A stretch of DNA of 64,000 bases, from assembly GCF_052857255.1 (NCBI RefSeq), contig NC_135502.1, positions 155,048,599-155,112,598 on the forward strand. Direction: 5' to 3'. The notes below the pieces were generated by a model that saw only the letters and a program-made list of their open reading frames with translations, searched no databases and had not been told where the DNA came from. Numbering within the stretch: the stretch's first letter is position 1; each line of letters begins with the position of its first letter. This document shows, piece after piece, positions 53,265 through 63,642 of the stretch. This stretch comes from Amblyomma americanum (Eukaryota; Arthropoda; Arachnida; Ixodida; Ixodidae). The position numbers and the translations under genes were made by a program.

Positions 53265-54178
53265 GGCCCAAAAACGGCCCCGCTCCCCTTAGTGGCCCGC
53301 TTCAGACCGTCGACATTCCGACTGACCCATTTTTGCGTGTTGGTCTCGATCTGCTCGGGCCTTTTCCGACATCAACTTCCGCGAACAAGTGGATTGCCGC
53401 TGCCACCGATTACACTACTTAATACGCTATCACGCGCTCTATCCCGACCAGATGTGCCTCCGATGTCACCGACTTTCCTCTTCATGACGTCGTCCTGCTT
53501 CATGAAGCTCTCCTCATCTGCTTACAGATACTTTCTAAAGTGGTTCGCGACCTCCTCCGCTCCTTGTCCACCCGTCACAAGTTCACAACGACCTACCATC
53601 CCCAAACAGACGGTCTTACTGAGCGCCTTATTCGCGCACTGGCGGACATGCTGTCCATGTATATCTCCGACCATCATCGTGACTAGGATGTCAGTTTACC
53701 CTTCGTGACGTTCGCCTACAATTCCTCACGCCGTAATACCACCGGATACTTCCCCTTCTACCTGCCCTTTGGCCGCGAACCCTTGCTTCCCTTTGAGAGC
53801 CTACTGCCTTCTGACGATTCCACTACCAGTTATGCTTGTGACACCGTTGCCCGTGCTGACGCCGCCCGCCAAATCGGTAGAAATCGTCTCCACGCTTTTA
53901 AGACGGCTCAAAAACGTCGTTACGACCATCATTGTGGCGTCCACTACCCTTCCGGCTCCCTCATACTCCTCTGGCTCCCTGCACGCTGTGGGCGACCGTG
54001 TGAGAAGCTCCTGCCTCGTTACGTAGGTCCTTACCGCGTCTTGATGCAACTAAGTGATGTGACCTACGAACTCACGCCGCCCCCCCACTCTCTTTCCGTG
54101 GCCACCTCCACACAGCTTTTGCACTACGCCTGTCTTAAACCCTACCACTCTCACCCACCCCCTAGGCCTCCCCGGTAG
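53265..54178 (+). pseudogene. gypsy-3 integrase core and C-terminus
   Basis: DPFLRVGLDLLGPFPTSTSA and NKWIAAATDYTT hold the first catalytic Asp, then a TAA. Around 53520 a small deletion removes the RGR that follows the second Asp. TYHPQTDGLTERLIRALADM holds the Glu (53590-53650). VSLPFVTFAYNSSRRNTTGY, YLPFGREPLLPFESLLP and the C-terminal LILLWLPARCGRPCEKLLPR, YVGPYRVLMQLSDVTYELTP follow, ending HYACLKPYHSHPPP at 54178. Confidence 0.85.
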
Positions 54179-54214
54179 AATGCCTTCTTTCGCGTGGCGG
54201 AGGAGTAGAGGTAG

Positions 54215-54367
54215 TGTTGCAGTACACAGTCGCGAAGCGAAGAAGCCATGTCGCTAGGCAGTCGACGACAAAGACGCTGCAGGTAGTGCTTGAGCGACCT
54301 GGTTTCCTGGTGTGTCTTCTGTGTACGGCCCATCGTTCCTGCTGCTTTACTAACCCTGTAATAATAT
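54215..54367 (+). repeat. gypsy-3 3' LTR (approximate)
   Basis: Preceded by the purine-rich GGCGGAGGAGTAGAGG. Shares the words listed for the 5' LTR; shorter by the ~36-bp duplication. Confidence 0.65.
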
Positions 54368-54849
54368 ACAGCATGAAAACAACAGTTTCATTGCCTTAGG
54401 TTTTTTAGTAGGCTTTTTGGCCAGAGAGATGTGTAGAAATATTTGCATAAGCAGTTATATTGGCATTCGATTGAAGTAACGTACTATCAGCCCTGAATGA
54501 AACACGAACAAGAGAAACGAAGTGGCAACAAAAACACTGACATATTAGCTCCTGGAGTAAAAATATATGCGAGGTTGATTAACATCGCAAGAGTCTTCGT
54601 GCCTTCAAAGTTAAAATAGTCTCAGCTAGTATTGAGCTTCTCCTGGCTAAGTGTTTTGAACAACGGGGCACAACTGGCTTGTTCGCGTTTCCTTTCTTGC
54701 TCATAGTACAAGAACTCCTCACTCTTTTCTGCTGAAGCCACTGGAAGACCGTTTTTGTATGTTGCTATGGGCCCACATAGGTAAATCTTCACATAAAATT
54801 CTCTTCACTCCGTTTTTGCTACCCGGCACCTTCTCCAAATTTCACGTGG
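54368..54849. other. No gene seen
   Basis: AT-rich sequence between gypsy-3 and a solo LTR; no motif recognised. Confidence 0.5.
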
Positions 54850-55160
54850 AGGAGACTGCACCCGGATAGCAGAAAGACAGCGAAAATTGAGTCTGAACAA
54901 AACTCTTTATTTGGGCTCGCTTGCGCCCACAATGGATTGAATTGTTCGATGGCGGCGTAGCAACAAGCGCGCTTCGCCCGCGTCGAACAGAATGATCGCC
55001 GCTCTCGGCCGTGCTCAATTTACAGCTGATAGTCAACTTTCGAGACGCGGCGTGCAAAGTTACCACAAAATTTTTGAAGAACGTAAAGTCAGCTCCGCCT
55101 AGATGCGATCTATCTAGATAAATCTCGTCGCGTCTTTCAAGCAAATCTATAAAGTGTCGG
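54850..55160 (-). repeat. Solo LTR of the gypsy-1 family
   Basis: Shares with 13865-14165 the order of words TTTATT(T)GGGCT, TTGCG(G/C)CCACAA(C)GGA, GTCGAACAGAATG, AGCTGATAG and GATAAATCT. No gag or pol lies on either side, so it is a solo LTR left by recombination. Ends approximate. Confidence 0.65.
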
Positions 55161-55165
55161 GTGGG

Positions 55166-55324
55166 CATGCGTGAAGACAGACTCGTGCTTGTCGCCCAGA
55201 CGTTTGCGATCAGCAACATCGCTTACGTTGCGGCCTACCTCAACTGGCAGGTGACTGACAGGACCAAGACCAATACGCTGATCAGACGGGCTTACAAGAC
55301 AGCGCTCGGCTTAAAGCAGTAGAC
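55166..55324 (+). pseudogene. LINE reverse-transcriptase C-terminal fragment
   Basis: MREDRLVLVAQTFAISNIAY, VAAYLNWQVTDRTK and NTLIRRAYKTALGL match the region after RT in several arthropod LINEs (RLTY..PYLN..., LN.LIRRAYK.AL). It ends at a TAG near 55321. No other part of this LINE is visible; the solo LTR abuts its 5' side. Confidence 0.65.
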
Positions 55325-55807
55325 ACACCAAGTTTTGAAGTGAAGATGGTCATGCGGCACGACTTCTTGATGAGCATAGGTGCGTTCCACATAGTTTAAC
55401 CGAAGGCTTTGCGTGAAACACATTTTAGTTTGGTTTTATATATCTCTCAGGAGAACTGTTCACCTAGCCGCGCCCATCGGCATCAGTATGATCATACACG
55501 TATTCAACCAGCAAGCAAAGCAATGAAATTGGTGGCGCGTCTCTGACATCATCATGGCAACCTATGGGCAGATCCGCGGCAGCCCTCTCAGTACTTACAC
55601 GGCGCTGTGACGCTCTGGGTTGGTCGCCATTTGAGTGCGCGTACAATCTTCGTCGTTCAGTTTTGCTGCTGCTGCCTTCATTCCATCGTGTGCCTGTAGC
55701 CACCTATGGCGTTTCAGCAGCATAGCTTTTCATCTAAACGTGCTAAGATTGAGTAGCTTAGTGCACGACTTCATAGTGTATGCAACGTTGGCTAGTCGCC
55801 ACAGGCC
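55325..55807. other. No gene recognised
   Basis: Sequence upstream of the THAP-like frame. A first exon could be here but none is supported. Confidence 0.45.
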
Positions 55808-56047
55808 ATGCCGCACTACTGCGTAGCGGATGAAAAACTCAAAGCCTGGACAGACATTGTACGCCATGCCGGACGGACTGATTCGACGCCTGTAAAATAC
55901 AGTTCAATCTGTTCGCTTCCTTTTTTCGCACGATTGTTATACCCGGAGTCCGACATGCCAGGTCAAATTTTTGAAAGAACGGATGCAGCTGAAGCCTCGT
56001 GCATTGCTCACTATACACCCTGCAGAGCGTGTCGGCGCACCGGATGA
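55808..56047 (+). pseudogene. THAP zinc-finger domain, damaged
   Basis: The frame begins MPHYCVADEKLKAWTDIVRH, matching a THAP start (M-P-x-x-C) and its W-x-x-x-(V/I) helix with the intervening residues missing, then PVKYSSICSLPF where the C-x2-H pair has Pro for His. In the next frame SHDCYTRSPTCQVKFLKERM and QLKPRALLTIHP match the THAP end (F....L KP.AVPTI). THAP domains bind DNA and occur in host regulators and in P- and Kolobok-type transposases. A frameshift near 55930 and the lost ligands make it non-functional as read. Confidence 0.6.
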
Positions 56048-56293
56048 AAGCTGTGGTGTAGTGGCCAAATACCTGAGGCTTGAGGTTTGTACTCCGCAGT
56101 TTTAAGTCCGCATGCGGCTGTACCTCGACGGAGCACAGCACCTCGAACGTTTGTTTTCAATACCATTCCGCGGTTGGACTCCGATGCACTTGCAGCTGAT
56201 ACGTCGGACATGCTTAGCGTCAAACCGGAGTTGTTCGAGCCGGGGTGTGCGACACTTGCTTTGTATGCCTCACACTTTAGCAGGTCATGTTCA

Positions 56294-56312
56294 CGGGGGG
56301 GGGGGGGGGGGG
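56294..56312 (+). repeat. Poly(G) tract
   Basis: A run of about 19 G within a GC-rich stretch. Length may be affected by sequencing; a G-quadruplex is possible. Confidence 0.8.
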
Positions 56313-56844
56313 CGCTTACACTCGGCCAAAGAGTAAAGTCTTCAGGTTCCGTTGCCCTCGCTAACTGATCTGCGCCAAACTTTACTCTGCGAGCGCTGCG
56401 CGTTTGCGGCCCTATTCACACGAGGTGCATGACGCAGCCATGCAGCGCACGCTTCTGCCACTCGGCCAGCGTCGTTCGTGTCATATGCCATAAACGGTAC
56501 GTTGTTTTCGAACGTTACTCAAGGGCACGATGGGCAATGTTTGGTAGGCAGCAGCAGTTTTTGACGTTGCAGCAGCAAGTGGGCCCAGGCGGCGTCACAG
56601 TTGTCTGGGGTAATAAAGGCCAACCAGATAATTCCGGCAAGGTCAAGCCGATGGCTGCAAGCCAACGAAAAAGAAACGATGCCGCAAAAGTAAATGTGTT
56701 TGTGCAATTTTGTTGGCATGGTGTATCCTCTAACTTACACTAAAAAAGTCTTGTCACGCCACAGAGGATCTGTACATTCTTTTAAACATGACTGCCTAAG
56801 CCTCATTTTTTTCCTAAATATGAATTTTTAGCGTTTATTTTGTT

Positions 56845-57159
56845 TTGTTTTTGTATGCTGAATTTCTGTCTCGGTTCATCTCCGGCAGTATATGCACGGC
56901 AGGCGGACCCAGTGCATGTCGGACACCAGTCACGGCTACGAAGTCTGACGCGGCGACACAGTGCTCAGTGCATATGCTGATGAAGTCCAGACAAGCTGTT
57001 CTTAGGACAAAACTGAGAACAGTTGTAGTGCAGACAGAGGGCATGCGGAAGATGTCGGTACATAAGGGTGCATATCAAGTTGAAAAGGGGAAAATTTGTA
57101 AGCATTGTTACAATTATTTTAAACGTTTTGTTGCGCACACTGATTCCAGCTGTTTTTAA
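56845..57159 (+). CDS. Candidate second exon of the THAP-type gene
   Basis: An open frame of 104 codons with an acceptor-like CTCCGGCAG before 56889. It contains TPVTATKSDAATQCSVHMLM, KSRQAVLRTKLRTVVVQTEG and MRKMSVHKG. DAATQC and VQTEG-type words are common in the linker of THAP-domain proteins. A donor could lie near 57068. It lies on the same strand as the THAP block. The frame also runs on to a stop at 57159, so the exon end is not fixed. Confidence 0.4.
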   Translation: MFLYAEFLSRFISGSICTAGGPSACRTPVTATKSDAATQCSVHMLMKSRQAVLRTKLRTVVVQTEGMRKMSVHKGAYQVEKGKICKHCYNYFKRFVAHTDSSCF

Positions 57160-57530
57160 ACTAATAGGCTGATATATTTTTTGTGACACTGCATGTACAC
57201 AATGTTTTGCCCTAGTGTTTTGTCTAGATTTTGGGATTTAAAGATTTCCAAAACATTTCTATTGCACCGAGAAACAACCCACTCACCCACCAACATTCCT
57301 TGTTCAAGTTTGAAAATGTTTTTTTTCCAAAGTGTGCGTCTCTCATAGCATTTGTCATGCACCTCATTTATACACTGACATAGTATGATGGAATTTTCAG
57401 GATGCCAAAATTATGAGCGTCCACCACCACGCTGCTGCAAGACATTCCCCATGACAGGTCCACTCCACTGCCCACAGAGCCATTTTTTAGATATCAAGAC
57501 AACCCTCGTGACATCTCGTATCAACCTTCT
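57160..57530. other. No gene seen
   Basis: Sequence between the candidate exon and SINE D. It does not continue LINE-3-type sequence upstream of the SINE. Confidence 0.5.
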
Positions 57531-57770
57531 GGTTTGGTTTGGTTTATAGGGGTTTAACGTCCCAAAGCGACGCAGTCTATGAGGGACGCCATAGTGCAGG
57601 GCTCCGGAAATTTCGACCACCTGGGCTTCTTTAACGTGCTCTGACATTGCACAGTACACGGGCCTCTAGAATGTCGCCTCCATCTAAATTATACAGCCAC
57701 GGCCCGGATCGCACCCACGTCTTTCGGGCCAGCAGCCGAGCACCATAACCACTCAGCCACAGCGGCGGCG
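57531..57770 (-). mobile_element. tRNA-derived SINE, full length, joined to a LINE-3 fragment
   Basis: Minus strand: tRNA-like head with GGTTATGGTGCTCGGCTGC and the B box GGTGCGATCC, body and tail as in the SINE at 37299-37536. Its head abuts LINE sequence at ATTAAGCTG (57771), the same junction as at 37.3 kb. No target duplication is visible on its tail side. Confidence 0.85.
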
Positions 57771-58145
57771 ATTAAGCTGTGATGATGTGTACCACTCAGA
57801 GGACGTTGATGCAGCCTACGAGTCGTTCATTTCTATACTTAAAATGATTTATAAACAACATTTCGAAGAAAAGACTGAAAGGGTGAAAGAAAAAAATCAG
57901 AAGCCCTGGCTTACTAAAACGCAATTAATGATGACAAAAAGGAAAACAAAGCTTTTTAAAAACCTTCCGAGTACTATATCTTTGAGCGACTTGGCGAGCT
58001 GTAAAAATATCGGAACAAGGTGACTGCTCTTTTAAAAGCGCCAGAAAAGAGCATTTTTGAATCTTCAATTTGAGGTCTGTAAGGGAAGCAGCGACGTTTG
58101 AAAAAAGCTTAATCATTTATTCTCTCGCGCATCAACTGCATCTCA
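57771..58145 (+). pseudogene. LINE-3 fragment, second copy of the endonuclease-RT linker
   Basis: YHSEDVDAAYESFISILKMI, YKQHFEEKTERVKEKNQKPW and LTKTQL repeat the 36970-37284 protein almost word for word; it continues into sequence matching 36900-36960. A frameshift near 58015 breaks it. It is 5'-truncated at the SINE. Confidence 0.85.
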
Positions 58146-58178
58146 TGTCAGTGGATCTCCTGATTGAACTGTATCTCC

Positions 58179-58306
58179 TGACGTCGCACAGTACACGGTC
58201 CTCTAGAATTTTGCCTTAATCAAAATTTGACCGCCGTGGCCGGGATCGAACCCGCGTCTTTCTGGCCAGCTGCCGAGCGCCATAACCACGCAGCCACCAC
58301 GGCGGC
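58179..58306 (-). mobile_element. tRNA-derived SINE, head half only
   Basis: Minus strand: head with the B box GGTTCGATCCC and A-box region GTGGTTATGGCGCTCGGCAG, then AATTCTAGAGGACCGTGTAC before the copy is cut. The 3' body is missing. Confidence 0.8.
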
Positions 58307-59583
58307 TTGTAGCAACCTTCTCTGGACAGGCCTAAACCGCAAGAAGCCCTGGAATATTATTCCAGCTGCTACTGCTATGCTACATGCAGCATATAGTTAA
58401 ACTAAATTCTGCTCCTAAATGAAGCAGGCTGCATTTTCCTTCGAAGTTACACACATTCATTCAGGGCGTGCTTACAGGTGACGATACGGCAACTTTTGGA
58501 ACATAAGACGTGTTCCTAGAACAAGAATAATTTTTGGATGATGGCATTAAGCAAAACGCTAGCAGCAATAAGAGTCACTTAGAACAGAGCACAGTTTTGC
58601 CTGGTTCTCTCGTAGCTACTTCCTTGAAAGCTACCAAGGATATTATGAAGAGAACAAAATGCGTACTTGAATTTCTACCTTGAACGATTTGCATGCTAAC
58701 TATTGTAGTATAGCATGAGAATATTTAGCTTGTTGGTAGACACTTTCTAGCCCTACAAAGAATATGCAAAAGAACTTGGAAAATATATGGCACGTAAAAG
58801 TGAGGACAAATGGGAAGAGAGGTATAATGTTTGAAGACGTTCGAAACCTTCAAGTTTCGGGGAGTGCAACCCGCCTTTCTCCTGCGGCCGCTCTGCGCAT
58901 GCGCCCCTCGTCTCCAGCTGCACTCGTTGAAAAAGAAAACCACCAGCTCTTAGAACGCATGCGCAGTTAATGTTAGTGACAGGTCCATGCAACAGGTGGT
59001 GGCCGCTGTCAAGCACACACATTCCACTCCGCAGACACACCTGAGTCCTCGTGGAACCAGATCATGCTTGCGTCTCCCACGTGCATTTGATTTCAGCGAG
59101 TAGCTGATGAATTTTCGACACTCTCCAGAGGGCGCCACATCTTGTGAAAAAGGGGTATTAAAAGGGCTCCACAGCTACGAGGCAACTCAGATTTGAACTT
59201 TTTCTGTCGATAGATGGCAGCACAAAAATACCGCAAAAAAGAGGGAACTTATATTAGCCCTCCAGGTGTGTAAATTCTACCGCGACACGAAAGTATTAGT
59301 TCTTCCGCGAACAAAAAGTAGGCCCGAGATCTTTCTGTGTATATCCTGCCAAAGCAGGCAGCCGGAAGCACAAAAGAATAACCCGCCTCTGGGGGTGATG
59401 GTCACAAAATGGACCTTTTTCCAGTAACCCATCACTCAGCTGCCTCAACGAAAAGTACGTTTTTCGGTTTGGGTCCCACTTAGCTCCCTCGCATCTTTTC
59501 TGCGAAAATACATTTACAATGATAGGGTGGCGTATACAACCTGTAGGTAAAAGCAGTATTGGTTTCGCCTAGCCAGAACAGAT
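58307..59583. other. No gene recognised
   Basis: About 1.3 kb without a supported exon or repeat array; short frames only. Confidence 0.45.
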
Positions 59584-59760
59584 GTGTGTGAATCACCTTT
59601 TGACACACCTCTGGAACACCTCCCCGTCCGCACTTCGGCCGGCTATTCGGTATTCCGCGCATTCCTCCGTCGCCACACGCAATACAAGTCTGGTGACCGT
59701 GTACGAGTGTGGACGCCGATTCGACGACGCGGCCTCGGTGAAAAGCTTTTTGCACTCTCA
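59584..59760 (+). pseudogene. Ty3/gypsy integrase C-terminal fragment
   Basis: TPLEHLPVRTSAGYSVFRAF and KSGDRVRVWTPIRRRGLGEK match the end of gypsy integrases (GD.V..WTPIRRRGL.EKL). The rest of the element is absent. Confidence 0.65.
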
Positions 59761-62456
59761 TTGTTTGCGCTGCCAGTGTTTATTTTGCATTGTTTTTGCT
59801 TCTCTTCACCTTACTTTTCGTTTAAGCATCCGGCCGGTGTTTCTTTGACAGAAGGAATGCCGCGGAACTGTCGTTATCACTTTGTTATGCGAGATGCGGT
59901 CAGCGTTATCTAGAAGGAATGCGGCCAGGTGCAACTATTTTGACATTATTCTATGTTGTTGTAGTTATTTTTAGCGCATTATATTGAAGGATCCTCTTCG
60001 ATGACCACCCAGCACGTTTGTTGCTATCAGCGTCGCCGAATCCTTTAGTTTATTTATGGGCGATAGTCGCTTCTGTAACTAAATTACTGTTGAAATAATT
60101 CTTTTCATGTCTCCTTCACTGCTTATGATTTCACCACAGAACAAATCAGACATGGGCAAAAGTGTGAGAAGTGTGGTTTGCAAAACCACTGTGATTGTTG
60201 CTATTCGTGGTAACTTTGAAAGCGAATTTCGTCACTGCACAAGCGACTACCTACTTTTCTGGAGAAAGTTTCTATTAGTGGTTTATTGTTAAAAATAATA
60301 CAATTGCCGTTTAATCGAAGATGGCCGCGGCAGCCACGCGAACCGCGTGTGCTCTTTCTGTACACAAAAACGGCAGCTCAACTGAATTGTTATAACGTCA
60401 CGGGTTTGGAAGCGAAAATTCCACACCTACTATGGTTTCCGAAAAATTCTCATTTAGTGCTCTGCTTTTTTTATGTTTTATATAATATATATTTATAAGT
60501 ATTATATATTTTATATAAGTATTTATATAGCGCCTCTTCATGCGTTCTTCTGATTAAAATATGCGACTTTTGGAAGCGTAGTGCGGGACGTGCGAATAGG
60601 TGTGGCGCATACCGAGGCGTATGTAATTGGGAGAATAAAGACAGTTGGGCAACGCTTGACACATGCGAAACCGGTTCAGAAGCAGAACTGAATGATTTTG
60701 CCTGCCAGGCCATGAACGTTTAACATCACGTTATTTACACCACATAGATGTCTATTCTGGAGTAGGGGGCTCGGAAATCCACGAGCTTCTTTCTGCAGAT
60801 AAGGTGCACCCATGCTTACCCAAGTACACTGCACAGCACCTGCACTGATAACGCGAACATTCTGGCAGAGATATGCCTGGTCGCAAGAGAATTCGGGAAA
60901 AAGAGCGACACTCGACCAAAGATTCGTTAGATAACCGAAGTTTCGATGCCGATTCGTAACATTCTGGTTTCAGTAGCTTGGAGCCAAAGACGAACGTTGG
61001 CTTCGACCAGTTCTCATGACGTCGCAGTTGCAGTGTAGCAGACGCTGAGCAGGAAAATGAAGGAGGCGGTCCTTTCTCCCATTGATATGGGCTGTAGCAC
61101 TGCCATACATAGCAGTTCGGGACTACAGCGTGAAATCGCATTCTACGCCATTAGCCCTGTTTTCATGAACACGATAGCGTCGGGTCAATTAGGGGGTCGG
61201 GTTGAGCATGGTCAATCGAACTCAATCAGTGCCTGTTTACATGAACTCTATTTTAGCGATTAGAGACCGGTTCAGCTGTAGCGACACCAAGCGTCGAGCA
61301 AGCAGTAGCAGCCTCCAAGATTAAGGCACGCCATCGCTGTATCGAAGGCGCGACTGTGCACGTGGAAAGCAAGTTCGCATTTATCCTCTCCCCTCTCAAT
61401 AACCCTACTTTTCGACCCAGAAGCGTTTACAAGTGCAACGGTTCAGAGTCGAGTTGAGTCACCTACCCCTTACGGCGGAATTGACTGGACCCGACCCGTC
61501 GACTCCTGCCTCGGCGTGCGTACGAGTACCGGTCTTCGAACAACCAGGCGTGTGGGTTCATGTAAGCGCCGCTATCGGCTCGAGGCCCTTCTATGAGGAA
61601 CATCTGCAGCTTCATTCTTGACTTGTATCGACACCTGGGTCACTGCTCCCCTGCGCTGGACAAGGAACAATGCTGCTCTCCCACACTGTTTTGGATAGGG
61701 AGCCCCCTTCCTATGCTTTGACACTAACAGTGGCTTGTTGTATGGCTACCGCGAGGAAAAAGGGGGGAAGGCGCTTTTGGGTGTGTGCTTGCATTCCACT
61801 TCCTTTCCGCACGAAGAGCTCGAGCAAAGAAGAAACGCAGAAATCTTTTCGGAATACAGCCCAAGCAAGAGAAAAGGAAAGAAAGAGCTCAGGTTCGTCC
61901 AAGTTCTGAGTAAAAACCTGCGCGCACGAACACAGACAACCAAGAGGTTGGTGGCAGAGTGTAGTATAGACAAAATATTCGGACGCCAGATGGAGCCACG
62001 TCGCGCTAGCTAAATTTGGCGGAAATTTGAAATCACCGCAGAAAATACATACACCAGTTTCAGAGCCTGTAAAACGCATACTACGCTCAAAATGAATGAA
62101 AATTGCGGCTTGCAATCAATAAAGAAAAATGGAGAAAATGTTGCGGACGAAATTCAGATATCTAGTTTAGTTTTTTCACGAGATGACATGAAGGACCGAC
62201 ATATCTAAAAGTGCAAATTTTCTGGATATTTACCTCTGATTTCTAAAAAAATGAAACTTAAAAATTATATCTTTCTTTAACATTTAATCTATTCACTCAA
62301 TAAGAAAACGCTGCCACAGACCTCATGAATGTCGAGCCATTTTTAGACACACTACAGCTTCTGAAAGTTCCCATGTATTAGAAAACACTGTCACTGGTGA
62401 ACCCTCTTATGCTGGGGTTTAGCTACAGGATTAGAGCAGCTTGTTTGTTTTCACAG
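59761..62456. other. Long stretch without a supported gene
   Basis: About 2.7 kb. It includes an AT-rich TATATA tract at 60477-60530 and GC-richer sequence at 61.2-61.6 kb with weak inverted similarity. It may be intronic if the THAP-type exons on either side belong together. Confidence 0.4.
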
Positions 62457-62568
62457 ATTATCTGATGAGTCCTTCTCCACAAGGAAGTTTACGGTTTATG
62501 AGCAGTGCTTGCTGGACCTGACGAAATTTTGCCGGATCTGTCACCTCCCTGCCGAATTGCCAGTGGAG
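62457..62568 (+). CDS. Candidate exon of the THAP-type gene (KFTVYEQ domain start)
   Basis: Bounded by TTTTCACAG and a GTAGGC donor; encodes LSDESFSTRKFTVYEQCLLD and LTKFCRICHLPAELPVE in one open frame, with a C-x2-C pair. I recall a family in ticks and fish with the pattern K(Y/F)-(I/T)-V-(F/Y)-E-x2-L-L-x-L-F-x2-C-x2-C, often alongside THAP domains. The exon ends on a codon boundary. Confidence 0.5.
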
Positions 62569-63426
62569 GTAGGCAAGAGATGTTTGTTTTCGTGTCCCTG
62601 GTTGCATTTATCTTCATGTACTAGCTTGTCATATCATCTGTTTCATAATTGTATATTGTGCTTGCAGGCAATGACTGGAAACGTGGGAAGTAAGTCGCAT
62701 GTTGCCCTGAAAATTGCCTCAAGCTTATCACTCGCAGCCGCACACATATTTGGCTGCTGACCAGGTCCTGGTATTCTTCAGTGACATTACCTTCTTTTAA
62801 CATGCAACCTCATATATTTCAATCCCCTTCAAAGGGAAACTTAACCCACTGCCAGGAATCTTATAAGCTTCAGATTTTATCAGAAGACCAAGCCATGATT
62901 GCACAGCGAAAATTTATGTTTTCCCAAAGTCTTAATTAAGCATTTTCTGTTGAGTCCTCATATCCCCACAGCATGTCTGAACAAGAGTTACAAAATATTC
63001 TTTTTGTATATTCTTAATAGAAATCGATATGTAAAAAATCTGCTTCTCTTGAGCAAGTTAAAACACTAATCGTGAGAAAACAGGCAAAATAAAATGTGCC
63101 CTGGCCATAGCCGTACGATAACTTTCATAAAACGCACAAGCATTCATCATGAAATCGAATTTTTGTTTAAATCTCACACGCCTCACTTTGTGCAGTTCTA
63201 TGGACGATTATGCACAATTCAGGTCTTTTTCCGAGTTCTAATTTCTCCAGATTGCGCCTTTTGCACGATAATTTGACAGCAGGTATTCCACATAGACAAG
63301 TGTGAGTGCAGTACCTCAAGGGGTTATAGAGGCCACTTGTGATGCGCCCTGTTCAGTGATGTGACAGAAAGTGGTATAGCTTCAAAGCCAGAAGCGTATT
63401 TCATGACTTCTTTTCCAGGTACGTAG

Positions 63427-63642
63427 CTCCTGGCCATGGTGACAGCCACATGCTATGGCGGGCAAATACACAAATTCCAAAGCCAGCAGAAAAAAAAGAA
63501 GTTTCCTCTCGATAACATTGAGATTGCTGCTGCCGTCTTGTTTACTGGCTGCAGCCCCACACAGTCTCTCCGGTTCCTGCAAAACGCTGGTATCAGCTGC
63601 TGCTCTAGTGCACGTACGACCCCATCCAGAAATCTGTGCTGA
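63427..63642 (+). CDS. Candidate next exon of the same gene
   Basis: After an ACGTAG acceptor the frame reads LLAMVTATCYGGQIHKFQSQ, then PLDNIEIAAAVLFTGCSPTQ and SLRFLQNAGISC, followed by a stop at 63640-63642. The AAAVLFTG.SPTQSLRFL wording matches the segment after the CxxC block in the same family (A.ILFSG.SP.K.LRF). It joins the 62.46-62.57 kb exon in phase. A run of Lys codons (KKKK) at 63491-63502 and the early stop suggest decay or a further splice at GTACGA (63613). Confidence 0.5.
   Translation, partial: LLAMVTATCYGGQIHKFQSQQKKKKFPLDNIEIAAAVLFTGCSPTQSLRFLQNAGISCCSSARTTPSRNLC

Larger units (their letters stand above)
45285..54367 (+). mobile_element. gypsy-3: Ty3/gypsy retrotransposon, split by element B
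   Basis: 5' LTR (~45285-45478), gag, knuckle, protease, RT, RNase H and the integrase zinc finger up to 49448; then element B; then the integrase core and C-terminus (53265-54178) and 3' LTR (~54215-54367). The reading CDQCQ stops at 49444 and GPKTAP continues after 53264, in frame once element B and one GGCC are removed. It has many stops and frameshifts. Confidence 0.85.

Noticed and set aside
61160..61590. Possible inverted-repeat element
   Set aside because: The GGGTCGGGT and TCAATT words pair only with gaps and mismatches; no target duplication.
62669..62690. 22-base micro-exon between CTTGCAG and GTAAGT
   Set aside because: The splice words are good, but 22 bases would break the phase between the exons at 62.46-62.57 kb and 63.43 kb, which already join in frame.
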